NCBI GenBank assembly: GCA_029240015.1
Contig: JARBTU010000087.1
Location: 1 to 7,061 of the forward strand
Length of the DNA stretch: 7,061 bases
Direction: 5' to 3'
Source of the DNA: Oscillospiraceae bacterium
GTDB taxonomy: Bacteria > Bacillota > Clostridia > Oscillospirales > Ruminococcaceae
Shown here: positions 1-6,254 of the stretch, piece after piece
Numbering within the stretch: the stretch's first letter is position 1
Layout of the letters: each line of letters starts with the position of its first letter
Notes under the pieces: generated by a model
What the model was told of the DNA's origin: nothing
Database searches by the model: none
What the model saw: the letters and a program-made list of their open reading frames with translations, nothing else
Translations under genes and position numbers: made by a program

Positions 1-1741
1 TTCCATCAGTAGCAATCGTTTTGCTGTCATGGGTTTTAAAGTCGGTAAACAAAGGACCAGGGTGACAGGTAGCACAGGAATTCTCAGCGTTGAACAGAGC
101 TTTTCCTGCTTCTGCTGATGCTGTTAAAGTTCCGTCTTTGTTGAGGTAAGGACTTGCAACAGGTCTTAATGATTTTAAGAACTCATCAATAGCAACGTTT
201 TCATCTTCTGAAATCGTGTTAAACTGAATATATTTCATACCGGCACGAACAGCGGTTTCAGCATTAGCACGGATACCCGTAATCATTGCCGGAGGCGTTC
301 TGTGGGAATAAAGCATACTTTTTACGTTCTTTGGATTTCCAAGACCATCGTTAAGGTTATCCCAGTTGATGGAATCCATTCTGACATCAGGATGGCAGCT
401 TGCACAGCTTTCCCACTGTTGATAACATTTTGTTGCATCATACCACAAGGTTTCACCGCGACGCACTACGGTTTCCGTAGGCTGGGTACCCAGTGAAATG
501 GAAGACACAGCACTGCTTGATAAATCCAACACGCCGATATTTCCTGTGAAATATTGAACAAAATAAGCTTTGTTGTTTGCAATAGCAACTTCTCTTGGGT
601 TGGTTCCCGAAAGCTTGATTCTGGTTCTGGTTCCATCAAGGAAGTTTAGATAGTTTGGGATGTCACTTGCTTTGCTGACAACGCCGGTTCCGGCAGTTAC
701 AGCATTTATTTTTGCCATCATTTTTGTTGTGTCAATAATAATGGCTTCGTTGGTTCCGGAGATTGAAACTACGAGTTTGTCTCCGGCAGTGGCAACACCC
801 CAAGGGTTTCCGGCGCCAAGTTCAACTTCATCAAGAAGTACGGTGTTTAGTACAGTCTTTGCAGAAGCATCAATGATGGTGATGGCATTGGTGTTGATCC
901 ATCCACGGTCAAGTTGGGTGGTCGAATATGCATATCTTGCAATAAGATGGCTGACATAAACATATTTTCCATCCGTAGAAGAACAGATATCTTTTACGCC
1001 TTCAGAACCATTGATAAGCTGGATATCTTTTGTTTTGGTATTTGTTGTTGTATCAATAACACTTACTTTTGATGCAACGGTAGAACTTTTCATTGAACCA
1101 TCCTGCAAATGACAGGCAACAAACAAGTTGGTACCGACAAGTGTCATGGAAATAGGCTCTCTTGAAACAGCAATATCTTTTGTTTTCGTCATGCTTGAAG
1201 TAGTAACTGCAGATACGTTGTTGTTATAGCGATTTGCCACATAAAGAGTGCCCGCATTTATCACGCCATAACTTGGTGTATGTCCAACCTCTACTTCTTT
1301 CACCAAATTAAGGTTTTTATCCAACTTGGCTACTTTTCCATTCAATTCGCCAAACATTACATAAACATTTGTGGTGTCACAAGTAATGGCATTGACTTTT
1401 TGACCTACTGAATAGGTACCTACTTTAGTGTTGCTGGAAAGATCTATTTTGTATACTGATTTAGATGTTTCGTCAGCAACGAAAGCAAAATTATCACTGG
1501 TAATGCTGATTCCAACAGGTGATATGTATGCACTTTCGGTACCGGTTGCGGTAACAGTTGTTCCGGACAGCTTTTGAGAAAGTGATTTTGCCGGATCCAA
1601 AACGGATCTCACAGAAGCTACCACAGGATTGTTACGAAATGAGTCCGAAGTCAAGCAAAAAGCGGCAAAAGCAGCGATTAATATAAATACGGATGCTAAA
1701 GCTATTATGATTGCTCTCTTAGTACTCAATACTTTTTTCAT
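1..1741 (-). CDS. YVTN beta-propeller dihaem cytochrome c (MauG/CCP-like), C-terminus cut off
   Basis: The frame stays open from the ATG at 1741 to the window edge, giving 580 residues without a stop. Residues 8-29 form one hydrophobic segment after MKKVLSTKR, a signal peptide or N-terminal anchor; the Cys at 29 follows Phe, so it is not a good lipobox. Residues about 70-420 hold repeated propeller blades (VYKIDLSS, LYVANRYNNNVSAV, VSVIDTTTN, ITIIDAS, IGVLDLSS). Two haem sites follow: CASCH at 446-450 and CATCH at 556-560, with family motifs between them (NDGLGNPKN, TPPAMITG, AETAVRAG). This is the MauG/cytochrome c peroxidase-like layout with a fused propeller. It should act outside the membrane as an electron-transfer or peroxidase-type protein; the substrate is unknown. 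The missing end would hold the rest of the second haem domain. It lies 133 nt downstream of ccsA on the same strand, whose product probably attaches its haems. An in-frame ATG at 1747 directly abuts AAGGAGG, so 1741, six bases away, is the better start. Confidence 0.9.
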   Translation of the reverse strand, partial: MKKVLSTKRAIIIALASVFILIAAFAAFCLTSDSFRNNPVVASVRSVLDPAKSLSQKLSGTTVTATGTESAYISPVGISITSDNFAFVADETSKSVYKIDLSSNTKVGTYSVGQKVNAITCDTTNVYVMFGELNGKVAKLDKNLNLVKEVEVGHTPSYGVINAGTLYVANRYNNNVSAVTTSSMTKTKDIAVSREPISMTLVGTNLFVACHLQDGSMKSSTVASKVSVIDTTTNTKTKDIQLINGSEGVKDICSSTDGKYVYVSHLIARYAYSTTQLDRGWINTNAITIIDASAKTVLNTVLLDEVELGAGNPWGVATAGDKLVVSISGTNEAIIIDTTKMMAKINAVTAGTGVVSKASDIPNYLNFLDGTRTRIKLSGTNPREVAIANNKAYFVQYFTGNIGVLDLSSSAVSSISLGTQPTETVVRRGETLWYDATKCYQQWESCASCHPDVRMDSINWDNLNDGLGNPKNVKSMLYSHRTPPAMITGIRANAETAVRAGMKYIQFNTISEDENVAIDEFLKSLRPVASPYLNKDGTLTASAEAGKALFNAENSCATCHPGPLFTDFKTHDSKTIATDG

Positions 1742-1747
1742 AATCAT

Positions 1748-1754
1748 CCTCCTT
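1748..1754 (-). promoter_or_regulatory. Strong ribosome binding site deciding the cytochrome start
   Basis: The minus strand reads AAGGAGG followed at once by ATG ATT ATG. The first ATG (1747) has zero spacing and the second (1741) has six bases. Ribosomes normally need about 5-9 bases, so 1741 is favoured. The two starts differ by only two residues. Confidence 0.75.
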
Positions 1755-1770
1755 GATTAATTTTTATATA

Positions 1771-1841
1771 ACATGATGACAGGTGTATGGAAAAAAGTTT
1801 AAGTTAATGTCAATAAAAGAATCCATACACAAGCATCTTGT
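1771..1841 (-). repeat. Interrupted inverted repeat in the ccsA-cytochrome gap
   Basis: Arms GTGTATGGA (1783-1791) and TCCATACAC (1822-1830) are exact 9-base reverse complements about 30 bases apart. Outside them, GATG (1775-1778) faces CATC (1834-1837) and ACA (1771-1773) faces TGT (1839-1841) across small mismatched loops. As RNA this could fold into a 16-pair interrupted hairpin ending about 17 nt before the ribosome binding site. As DNA it could be a two-part operator. There is no T-run after it, so it is not a standard terminator. It could be an mRNA stabiliser or processing site that raises cytochrome expression relative to resB-ccsA, but that is inference. Confidence 0.5.
1784..1813 (-). 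promoter_or_regulatory. Weak internal promoter candidate for the cytochrome gene
   Basis: The minus strand has a perfect TTGACA (1808-1813) and, after 18 bases, CATACA (1784-1789), which matches only three positions of TATAAT. The -10 would lie in one arm of the inverted repeat. Transcription would start near 1777, about 35 nt before the ATG. A second TTGACA at 1839-1844 has no -10 at a workable distance. The -10 is poor, so this is only a possibility alongside readthrough from ccsA. Confidence 0.25.
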
Positions 1842-1874
1842 CAAACGAATAATATTTCTCCCGAATAAGAAGTC

Positions 1875-2645
1875 TTAGTTATAGGCGTGCATCGACGAAC
1901 CACCGCCGACGAGGTTTACGCCTACAAAAGTCATAACCAGTGCCAAGAAACCCAGAACGCTGAAAAGCATGGTGTATTTTTTGAGCTTTGCATTTCTTCT
2001 GGAGTGTAAAAACAGCGTATAGAGCAACCATGTAATTAAAGACCAGTTTTCTTTCAAATCCCAGCTCCAAAAATCGCCCCAAACCTGGTCTGCCCACAAA
2101 GCGCCCAGCAACATACCTGCTGTCATAAACGGGAAAGAGATACAAATGAGGCGGTAAACAGCCCCTTCCAGTTGCTCACGTTTTTTCTTATCAAAAAACC
2201 ATATAATTGTCATAACAAACGCAACCGCCGCAAGTGAATAGGAAAGCATATAGGAGAACACGTGAGGAATAAACCAAACGGACTGAAGTGCGGGCGGACG
2301 GTTCCATGCAACGGTGAAATCCATAAAGAATACGCCGGTTAAGCTAAGTCCGGAACACAGGCTGAAATAGATTCCAGTCCAGTTGTATTTGTACATATAG
2401 ATAATATACAGATAAGCTAAAGTAAAACAAACCCCTAAGAAAGTAAGGACTTGATACATGCTGATAAAAGGGACATATCCGTTATGAACCCAGTTGATTG
2501 CAACGACCGAAGCATTGGACAGCCAAGCAATCGCATTGACGATATAAGCAAAAACTTTGTTTTTTCTTATATACAAGGCGGCGCTTGCATAGTAAAGCAA
2601 AGCGGAACAAAGGACAAGAATCTTAACAATTTGCTCCCAAGTCAT
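1875..2645 (-). CDS. ccsA: Cytochrome c maturation protein CcsA/ResC (System II haem handling)
   Basis: This 256-residue polytopic membrane protein belongs to the CcsA/ResC/CcmC haem-handling family. It shows about eight hydrophobic segments and the tryptophan-rich WWD motif WGDFWSWDLKE at 189-199, which binds haem on the outer face of the membrane. His128 and His253 flank the motif and fit the two external haem-ligand histidines of the family; His214 fits the second transmembrane histidine (assignments by remembered family spacing). With ResB it forms the cytochrome c synthetase that exports haem and attaches it to CxxCH motifs. The start at 2645 is chosen because its ATG overlaps the resB stop (ATGA), follows a GGGGGG-rich binding site, and begins the conserved N-terminus; the frame continues 29 codons upstream but there it only overlaps resB coding DNA. 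Translation is probably coupled to resB. The cytochrome gene downstream is the obvious client. Confidence 0.93.
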   Translation of the reverse strand: MTWEQIVKILVLCSALLYYASAALYIRKNKVFAYIVNAIAWLSNASVVAINWVHNGYVPFISMYQVLTFLGVCFTLAYLYIIYMYKYNWTGIYFSLCSGLSLTGVFFMDFTVAWNRPPALQSVWFIPHVFSYMLSYSLAAVAFVMTIIWFFDKKKREQLEGAVYRLICISFPFMTAGMLLGALWADQVWGDFWSWDLKENWSLITWLLYTLFLHSRRNAKLKKYTMLFSVLGFLALVMTFVGVNLVGGGSSMHAYN

Positions 2646-3307
2646 GATTTTGCCCCCCTTTCTCTTTTCTTCGAAAAGCAGGTAAAGAATACCCCGATAA
2701 GAATACACCAAATCGCAATGATACAAGGCCATTCGCCAATGTTGGTTTTAAACATTAGAGAGATGTCTCCTGTTTGACTGCTGTAGCTCATAAGGTAAAT
2801 TTTATACCCGTTTTCGGTAATAGGACCGTTTACATAAAGGTCTTTGGTAATAGGCGTATTGCTGCCTTCGCGGTAAATTACAACTTTTGCGTTATAAAAT
2901 TTAGGGCTTCTGTCAGGATACTGTTCGAATTTAAAATCCGTAATTCCGATATCAAAGCCAAGGTTTACTTTTGAATCGTCGCTCCTTTGAATGGTTGAAT
3001 ATGTTTGATCTTTTTGTACCGTCATATGGACAGGAATCTTCTCTCCCGATACAAAATACATAAAACTTCCCACTAAAAACAAAACGAGCCCAATGTGCAG
3101 CAAATAGAACCCCAGTCTTTTAGCTGAAAATTTGCCTGTGAAAACACAGACAAGCTGAACAACACAAAAAACACCGAGTATGATTACCATAAACCAGTTC
3201 GCAAACAGTGATTTTGAGTCTGTAGACGATGGAGAAATGATGGTTAAAATCATTAAGACAGCTGTTATTGCAGCCATAATGATGACAGATATTTTCATGT
3301 GCTTCAT
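2642..3307 (-). CDS. resB: Cytochrome c biogenesis protein ResB (Ccs1), short form
   Basis: This is a 221-residue ResB-like protein. Hydrophobic segments lie at about 6-25, 36-56, 66-86 and 192-211, and the stretch from about 88 to 190 is a soluble extracytoplasmic domain. His71 in LLHIGLVLFLVG matches the conserved transmembrane histidine of ResB/CcsB. ResB pairs with CcsA to make the System II synthetase and presents the apocytochrome for haem attachment. At about 220 residues it is much shorter than the 450-600 residue forms of Bacillus, but short forms are common in anaerobes and nothing looks broken. The start at 3307 (MKHMKIS) is preceded by GCGGTGA, a moderate binding site; the frame continues to a TTG at 3403, but the extra 32 residues are not ResB-like and have no good binding site. 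It is first in the operon, after a leader of about 230 nt, and overlaps ccsA by four bases. No thioredoxin partner (ResA/CcsX) or CcdA is in the window. Confidence 0.88.
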   Translation of the reverse strand: MKHMKISVIIMAAITAVLMILTIISPSSTDSKSLFANWFMVIILGVFCVVQLVCVFTGKFSAKRLGFYLLHIGLVLFLVGSFMYFVSGEKIPVHMTVQKDQTYSTIQRSDDSKVNLGFDIGITDFKFEQYPDRSPKFYNAKVVIYREGSNTPITKDLYVNGPITENGYKIYLMSYSSQTGDISLMFKTNIGEWPCIIAIWCILIGVFFTCFSKKRERGAKS

Positions 3308-3536
3308 AAAATTTTCACCGCTTTCATAATTTTTTAATTCCTGTAATGAAAAATACAAATGCTTTATATTCTTGTGTCGAAAAACAGCTTCATTAAGGCA
3401 CAACGTAATAACAAAAAAACATATTAAATAAATACATTATATATATCGCATTTTCAACTTAAAAAAAGACCTGATTTACACATAAAAAAACGTCAAACTA
3501 TGCATTAAAATTTTAAAAAAAGACATAATTTGATGT
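3308..3536 (-). other. Long AT-rich untranslated leader of the resB operon
   Basis: The best minus-strand promoter (3543-3571) predicts a transcript start near 3536, leaving about 230 nt before resB. The stretch is very AT-rich. It holds several T7 runs on the transcribed strand and tiny frames without binding sites (for example a nine-codon frame beginning MKLFF). I could not fold it into a known riboswitch. A second, weaker -10 (TATAAT at 3436-3441, minus strand) would shorten the leader to about 120 nt but has no good -35. Confidence 0.5.
3459..3524. repeat. Two direct copies of TTAAAAAAAGAC, 54 bp apart
   Basis: The 12-mer TTAAAAAAAGAC occurs at 3459-3470 and 3513-3524 on the plus strand. 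The 54-bp offset is close to five helical turns. Other A7 runs lie at 3413-3419 and 3484-3490. Phased A-runs can bend DNA, but not all four are in phase, and such runs arise easily in AT-rich DNA. Confidence 0.4.
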
Positions 3537-3542
3537 AGTTTA

Positions 3543-3571
3543 ATAATACCTTAAAGCTTTTGCCAAGTCAA
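3543..3571 (-). promoter_or_regulatory. Sigma-A promoter of the resB-ccsA-cytochrome operon
   Basis: The minus strand reads TTGACT (3566-3571), exactly 17 bases, then TATTAT (3543-3548). Each box differs from consensus at one position. It points at resB and is the strongest candidate on that strand in the 439-bp divergent gap. Confidence 0.75.
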
Positions 3572-3596
3572 TTAAATATATAAAAAACATCAAAAA

Positions 3597-3605
3597 TGCT
3601 ATAAT
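3597..3605 (+). promoter_or_regulatory. Upstream extended -10 candidate for the alcohol dehydrogenase
   Basis: TGCTATAAT is a perfect extended -10 on the plus strand. The -35 region 17 bp upstream (tatata) is poor. It would give a leader of about 135 nt, and the promoter at 3666-3694 is clearly better. AT-rich DNA yields such matches by chance. Confidence 0.3.
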
Positions 3606-3665
3606 CAAAGACAAAAATTGTGCAACATTTTTTGGAAGATAATCAAGTTTCTCTCAATTTGTTTA

Positions 3666-3694
3666 TTTACATATTTTTTTTGTAATGATATAAT
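3666..3694 (+). promoter_or_regulatory. Sigma-A promoter with extended -10 for the alcohol dehydrogenase
   Basis: TTTACA (3666-3671) and TATAAT (3689-3694) are 17 bp apart, with TG at 3686-3687 giving the extended -10 TGATATAAT. Only one base departs from consensus. Transcription should begin near 3701, leaving a leader of about 45 nt with the binding site GAGGAGGA at 3733-3740, six bases before the ATG. I see no convincing Rex or catabolite-control operator. Confidence 0.82.
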
Positions 3695-3746
3695 AAATTA
3701 TCTTTAAAAATAACACGATAACAACCCATGCTGAGGAGGATAAAAA

Positions 3747-4919
3747 ATGATTAACTTTAGCTTCTATAATCCCGCAAAAATTATTTTCGGGAAAGATACC
3801 GAAAAACAAATTGCAGATGAAATTAAAAAATACGGATCTAATGTTTTGATACACTATGGAGGGGGCAGCATAAAACGCAGCGGTCTTTATGACAAAATCA
3901 TCGGAATCTTAGACGAAACGGGAATTTCTCACACAGAACTTGGCGGAGTTCAGCCGAACCCGCGCCTTTCACTTGTTCACGAAGGCGTTGCGCTTTGCAA
4001 AAACAATAACATTCAATTTATTTTGGCAGTCGGTGGCGGAAGCACGATTGATTCCGCCAAAGCGATTGCGTTGGGTGCTGTTTATGACGGCGATGTCTGG
4101 GACTTCTTTGAGGGAAAAGCGAACCCGAAAGAATCTCTTCCTATCGGAACGGTTTTGACTATTCCAGCTGCAGGAAGCGAGAGCAGCGATGCAGTGGTAG
4201 TCACGAATGAGAAGAATATGCTGAAAAGAGGATACAACAACGAGTTGACGATACCGAAATTTTCGGTACTGAATCCTGAAAGCACGTTTACGCTCTCCAA
4301 CTACCAAACTGCCTGCGGCGCGTCAGACATTCTTGCACATCTGATGGAAAGATATTTTACCAATGTGACACATGTGGATTTGACAGACAGGCTGATTGAA
4401 GCAACCTATAAAACCATTCTGAACTATGCACCGAGAGCAATACAAGAGAATAACGACTATGACGCCCGTGCGGAAGTGATGTGGGCCGGATGTGTCGCAC
4501 ATAACAATCTTTTGGATACAGGAAGAATAGGGGATTGGGCTTCTCACAGCATAGAACATGAGCTGAGTGCGCACAATGACGTCGCTCACGGAGCGGGTTT
4601 ATCTATTGTTTTTCCTGCATGGATGAAATATGTTTATAAGGAAAATGTTCAAAGATTTGTTCAGTTTGCAACAAGGATGTTTGATGTCCAACTATCGTGC
4701 GAACACACGGAAGAGATCATACTTGAAGGAATCAAAAGGCTGGAGACTTTTTACAAGAGCCTGGGGCTTCCGACGAGACTTTCCGAAATCGGGATAGGGG
4801 AGAGCGATATCGAACAATTGGCGGAGAAATGCCTATGCGATAAACAAGGCGGCATCATAGGAAACTTCAAGAAGTTAGGCAAAGAAGACGTTATTAGTAT
4901 CTATAAGCTGGCTCTTTAA
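3747..4919 (+). CDS. Iron-containing alcohol dehydrogenase, YqhD/butanol dehydrogenase type
   Basis: This 390-residue cytoplasmic enzyme is full length for the group III, metal-dependent alcohol dehydrogenases. It begins FYNPAKIIFGKDTE, typical of the family. The N-terminal nucleotide-binding half shows GGGSIKRSG at 38-46, characteristic of the YqhD/BDH branch, and AVGGGSTIDSAKA at 94-106. The metal ligands are Asp194, His198, His267 and His281, which fit the four ligands known in E. coli YqhD. It should interconvert an aldehyde and its primary alcohol with NAD(P)H; in an anaerobe this usually disposes of reducing power as butanol, ethanol or propanediol, or detoxifies aldehydes. Substrate and NADH versus NADPH use cannot be read from the sequence. 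It has its own strong promoter and binding site and is divergent from the resB operon. The next gene, 117 bp on, has its own promoter candidate, though there is no clear terminator between them, so readthrough is possible. Confidence 0.95.
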   Translation: MINFSFYNPAKIIFGKDTEKQIADEIKKYGSNVLIHYGGGSIKRSGLYDKIIGILDETGISHTELGGVQPNPRLSLVHEGVALCKNNNIQFILAVGGGSTIDSAKAIALGAVYDGDVWDFFEGKANPKESLPIGTVLTIPAAGSESSDAVVVTNEKNMLKRGYNNELTIPKFSVLNPESTFTLSNYQTACGASDILAHLMERYFTNVTHVDLTDRLIEATYKTILNYAPRAIQENNDYDARAEVMWAGCVAHNNLLDTGRIGDWASHSIEHELSAHNDVAHGAGLSIVFPAWMKYVYKENVQRFVQFATRMFDVQLSCEHTEEIILEGIKRLETFYKSLGLPTRLSEIGIGESDIEQLAEKCLCDKQGGIIGNFKKLGKEDVISIYKLAL

Positions 4920-4935
4920 CAAAATTGTTTGCTAA

Positions 4936-4963
4936 TTCATGAAAATGTATTGCATTTCATGAA
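4936..4963. promoter_or_regulatory. Paired TTCATGAA palindromes, operator-like, before the GH76 gene
   Basis: The perfect 8-bp palindrome TTCATGAA occurs at 4936-4943 and 4956-4963, exactly 20 bp apart, so both copies face nearly the same side of the helix. Together they form an inverted repeat with 9-base arms (TTCATGAAA and TTTCATGAA) and a 10-base spacer. One copy lies just upstream of the proposed -35 and the other between -35 and -10, the usual place for a repressor. I found no other copy in the window. The regulator is unknown. A terminator hairpin for the upstream gene is less likely, because no T-run follows at once. Confidence 0.5.
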
Positions 4964-4978
4964 GTTATTTTATATACT
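4950..4978 (+). promoter_or_regulatory. Promoter candidate for the GH76 gene
   Basis: TATACT (4973-4978) is a good -10. Seventeen bases upstream is TTGCAT (4950-4955), a weak -35 with the TTG kept. Transcription would begin near 4985, about 50 nt before the chosen start. This argues against translation from the ATGs at 4959 and 4989 or earlier. The paired palindromes overlap it. Confidence 0.5.
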
Positions 4979-5036
4979 CAATAGATGTATGTTTAACAAC
5001 TTCATTTTTGGATTAGGAGAAAGACTGAGAAAGGCT

Positions 5037-6182
5037 ATGGAAGAGAAAAAAGAAATGACATTGGGGCAAAGAAATACGGAAAGAGCCTTGGAATTGGGAA
5101 AAGTATACTTCAAGGAATTTTATAATCCGCTAAGTCATGAGTTGCTATTCAATTCACCGAATAACAAGGGACTTTCCACCTGTTGGGAATACATCGGAAC
5201 GATGGAAATGACAGATAAATTTGCATATTTGGATCATGATAATATTCCTCTTATGGAAAATGTAATTAAAGGACTTGAATATTACGGTTATTTGAAAGAC
5301 GACGGGAAACTTTGGGGATATGTTGTAAACCGCGGTAAAACACCAAGAGGAGCAACCGACCCGGGTCTTGCTTTTGATGATAACATTTGGTTGATTATCA
5401 ACTTCTTGAGAGCTTACGAAATTACAAAGGACAAAGCTCATCTTGACAAAGCGGAGTTTTTGGCAAACTTTTTGATTAATGAAGCTTGGTTTGAACCCCT
5501 TGGTGGAATTTTTTGGGATTCCAGAAAAAGAGGGAGACACAGTTGTTCCAACAACCCATTTATTAAGCCATTAGTAGACCTTTATCATCATACAAATAAC
5601 GAATATTATCTTGATTGGGCAAAAAAAGTATATGAATTTGCTGTAAACAACCTAAAAGATAACGAGCTTAATATTTATGAAGACTTGATTAGGGCAAAAC
5701 AACAAGAAGACGGAACTTGGGTTGAAGGAAATCCAAAAGGAACCGGGTTCTATACCTATAACACAGGTGCGATGATCTCTGGTGCCGCTGCACTCTATGC
5801 GGTGACTAAAGAGCAGAAATATTTTGATGAGGCATTGTCTTGTTCAAAAGGCGCGTTTGAACATTTCGGAGATAAGACCATTAAAGAAGGTCTTGTTGGT
5901 TATCCTGTTTCCACGACAATCTGGTTTAACTGTATCTTGCTAAAAGGATTAATCGATATTTATCCTTTTGCAAAAGAAGAAATTCTTCCATACATTGAGT
6001 CCTATCAAAAGTCAATGGACTATGCATATGAAAATCATCTAAAAGAAGGGTTTATGCCTGTTGACTGGCTAAGAGGCTGGAGAGGCGATGTTAAGAAAGA
6101 TAAATTCAAAGAAGCGCTTGACCACAGCTCAAACGCAGAAATGTATGCGTTGCTTGCTATTTTTGAAAACGAAGTAAGATAA
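5037..6182 (+). CDS. Glycoside hydrolase family 76 protein (alpha-1,6-mannanase-like), cytoplasmic
   Basis: From the chosen ATG this is 381 residues, the size of one GH76 alpha/alpha-toroid domain. The catalytic Asp pair is at 114-115 in LAFDDNIWLIINFLRAYEIT. Other family landmarks are GGIFWDSR (157-163) followed by the SNNPFIKPLVDLY segment, and FYTYNTGAMISGAAALY (238-254). GH76 members are endo-alpha-1,6-mannanases or related enzymes of fungal and bacterial mannans. There is no signal peptide or anchor, so it probably acts inside the cell on imported oligosaccharides; intracellular GH76 proteins are known in Listeria-type bacteria. The start is uncertain. The frame is open from 4929, but its first 36 codons cover the promoter and look like spacer. 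ATG 5037 has AAGG very close by, ATG 5055 has GGAAGAG nine bases upstream, and an in-frame CTG at 5025 has AGGAGA nearby. A neighbour on the opposite strand is also a probable glycan enzyme. Confidence 0.87.
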   Translation: MEEKKEMTLGQRNTERALELGKVYFKEFYNPLSHELLFNSPNNKGLSTCWEYIGTMEMTDKFAYLDHDNIPLMENVIKGLEYYGYLKDDGKLWGYVVNRGKTPRGATDPGLAFDDNIWLIINFLRAYEITKDKAHLDKAEFLANFLINEAWFEPLGGIFWDSRKRGRHSCSNNPFIKPLVDLYHHTNNEYYLDWAKKVYEFAVNNLKDNELNIYEDLIRAKQQEDGTWVEGNPKGTGFYTYNTGAMISGAAALYAVTKEQKYFDEALSCSKGAFEHFGDKTIKEGLVGYPVSTTIWFNCILLKGLIDIYPFAKEEILPYIESYQKSMDYAYENHLKEGFMPVDWLRGWRGDVKKDKFKEALDHSSNAEMYALLAIFENEVR

Positions 6183-6187
6183 TTATG

Positions 6188-6221
6188 ATAAAAGCTCGGT
6201 GTTTAAACACCGAGCTTTTAT
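6188..6221. terminator. Bidirectional terminator, perfect 34-bp palindrome
   Basis: Positions 6188-6221 are an exact palindrome centred between 6204 and 6205, with the GC-rich core GCTCGGTG / CACCGAGC flanked by AAAA and TTTT. It begins five bases after the GH76 stop. The A-run, hairpin, T-run order reads the same on both strands, so it can end transcripts from both the GH76 gene and the convergent gene on the minus strand. Confidence 0.88.
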
Positions 6222-6227
6222 GTTACA

Positions 6228-6254
6228 AAAAAAGAACCGCTTCTAGGGTTTTTT
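6228..6254 (-). terminator. Weak second hairpin with T-run after the minus-strand gene
   Basis: On the minus strand, AACC (6247-6250) faces GGTT (6235-6238) across an 8-base loop. The outer A and T runs pair around one mismatch, and a T7 run ends at 6227. The stem begins inside the stop codon at 6253-6255. It is weaker than the palindrome next to it and may only assist it. Confidence 0.35.

Noticed and set aside
302..959. Plus-strand open frames of 64 and 99 codons opposite the cytochrome gene
   Set aside because: They lie wholly antisense to a well-conserved propeller-cytochrome frame, have no binding sites and no recognisable domains.
2646..2732. 29-codon upstream extension of ccsA
   Set aside because: It overlaps the end of resB in another frame; the ATG at 2645 has a good binding site, couples to the resB stop and begins the family N-terminus.
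3308..3403. TTG start giving a 253-residue ResB
   Set aside because: The added residues are charged and unlike ResB, the codon is a rare start with no binding site, and the ATG at 3307 lies just before the first membrane segment.
3612..3746. Rex, FNR or catabolite (cre) operators upstream of the alcohol dehydrogenase
   Set aside because: TTGTGCAA and TTGTTTATTTACA look loosely similar but do not fit the two-fold consensus spacing of any of these sites.
4920..4970. Terminator after the alcohol dehydrogenase gene
   Set aside because: The only hairpin is the AT-rich paired-palindrome repeat, which is not followed directly by a T-run; an operator explains it better.
4929..5036. Upstream start for the GH76 gene adding 36 residues, possibly a signal peptide
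   Set aside because: The stretch covers the promoter candidate and paired palindromes, has no binding site, and lacks a normal signal peptide pattern.
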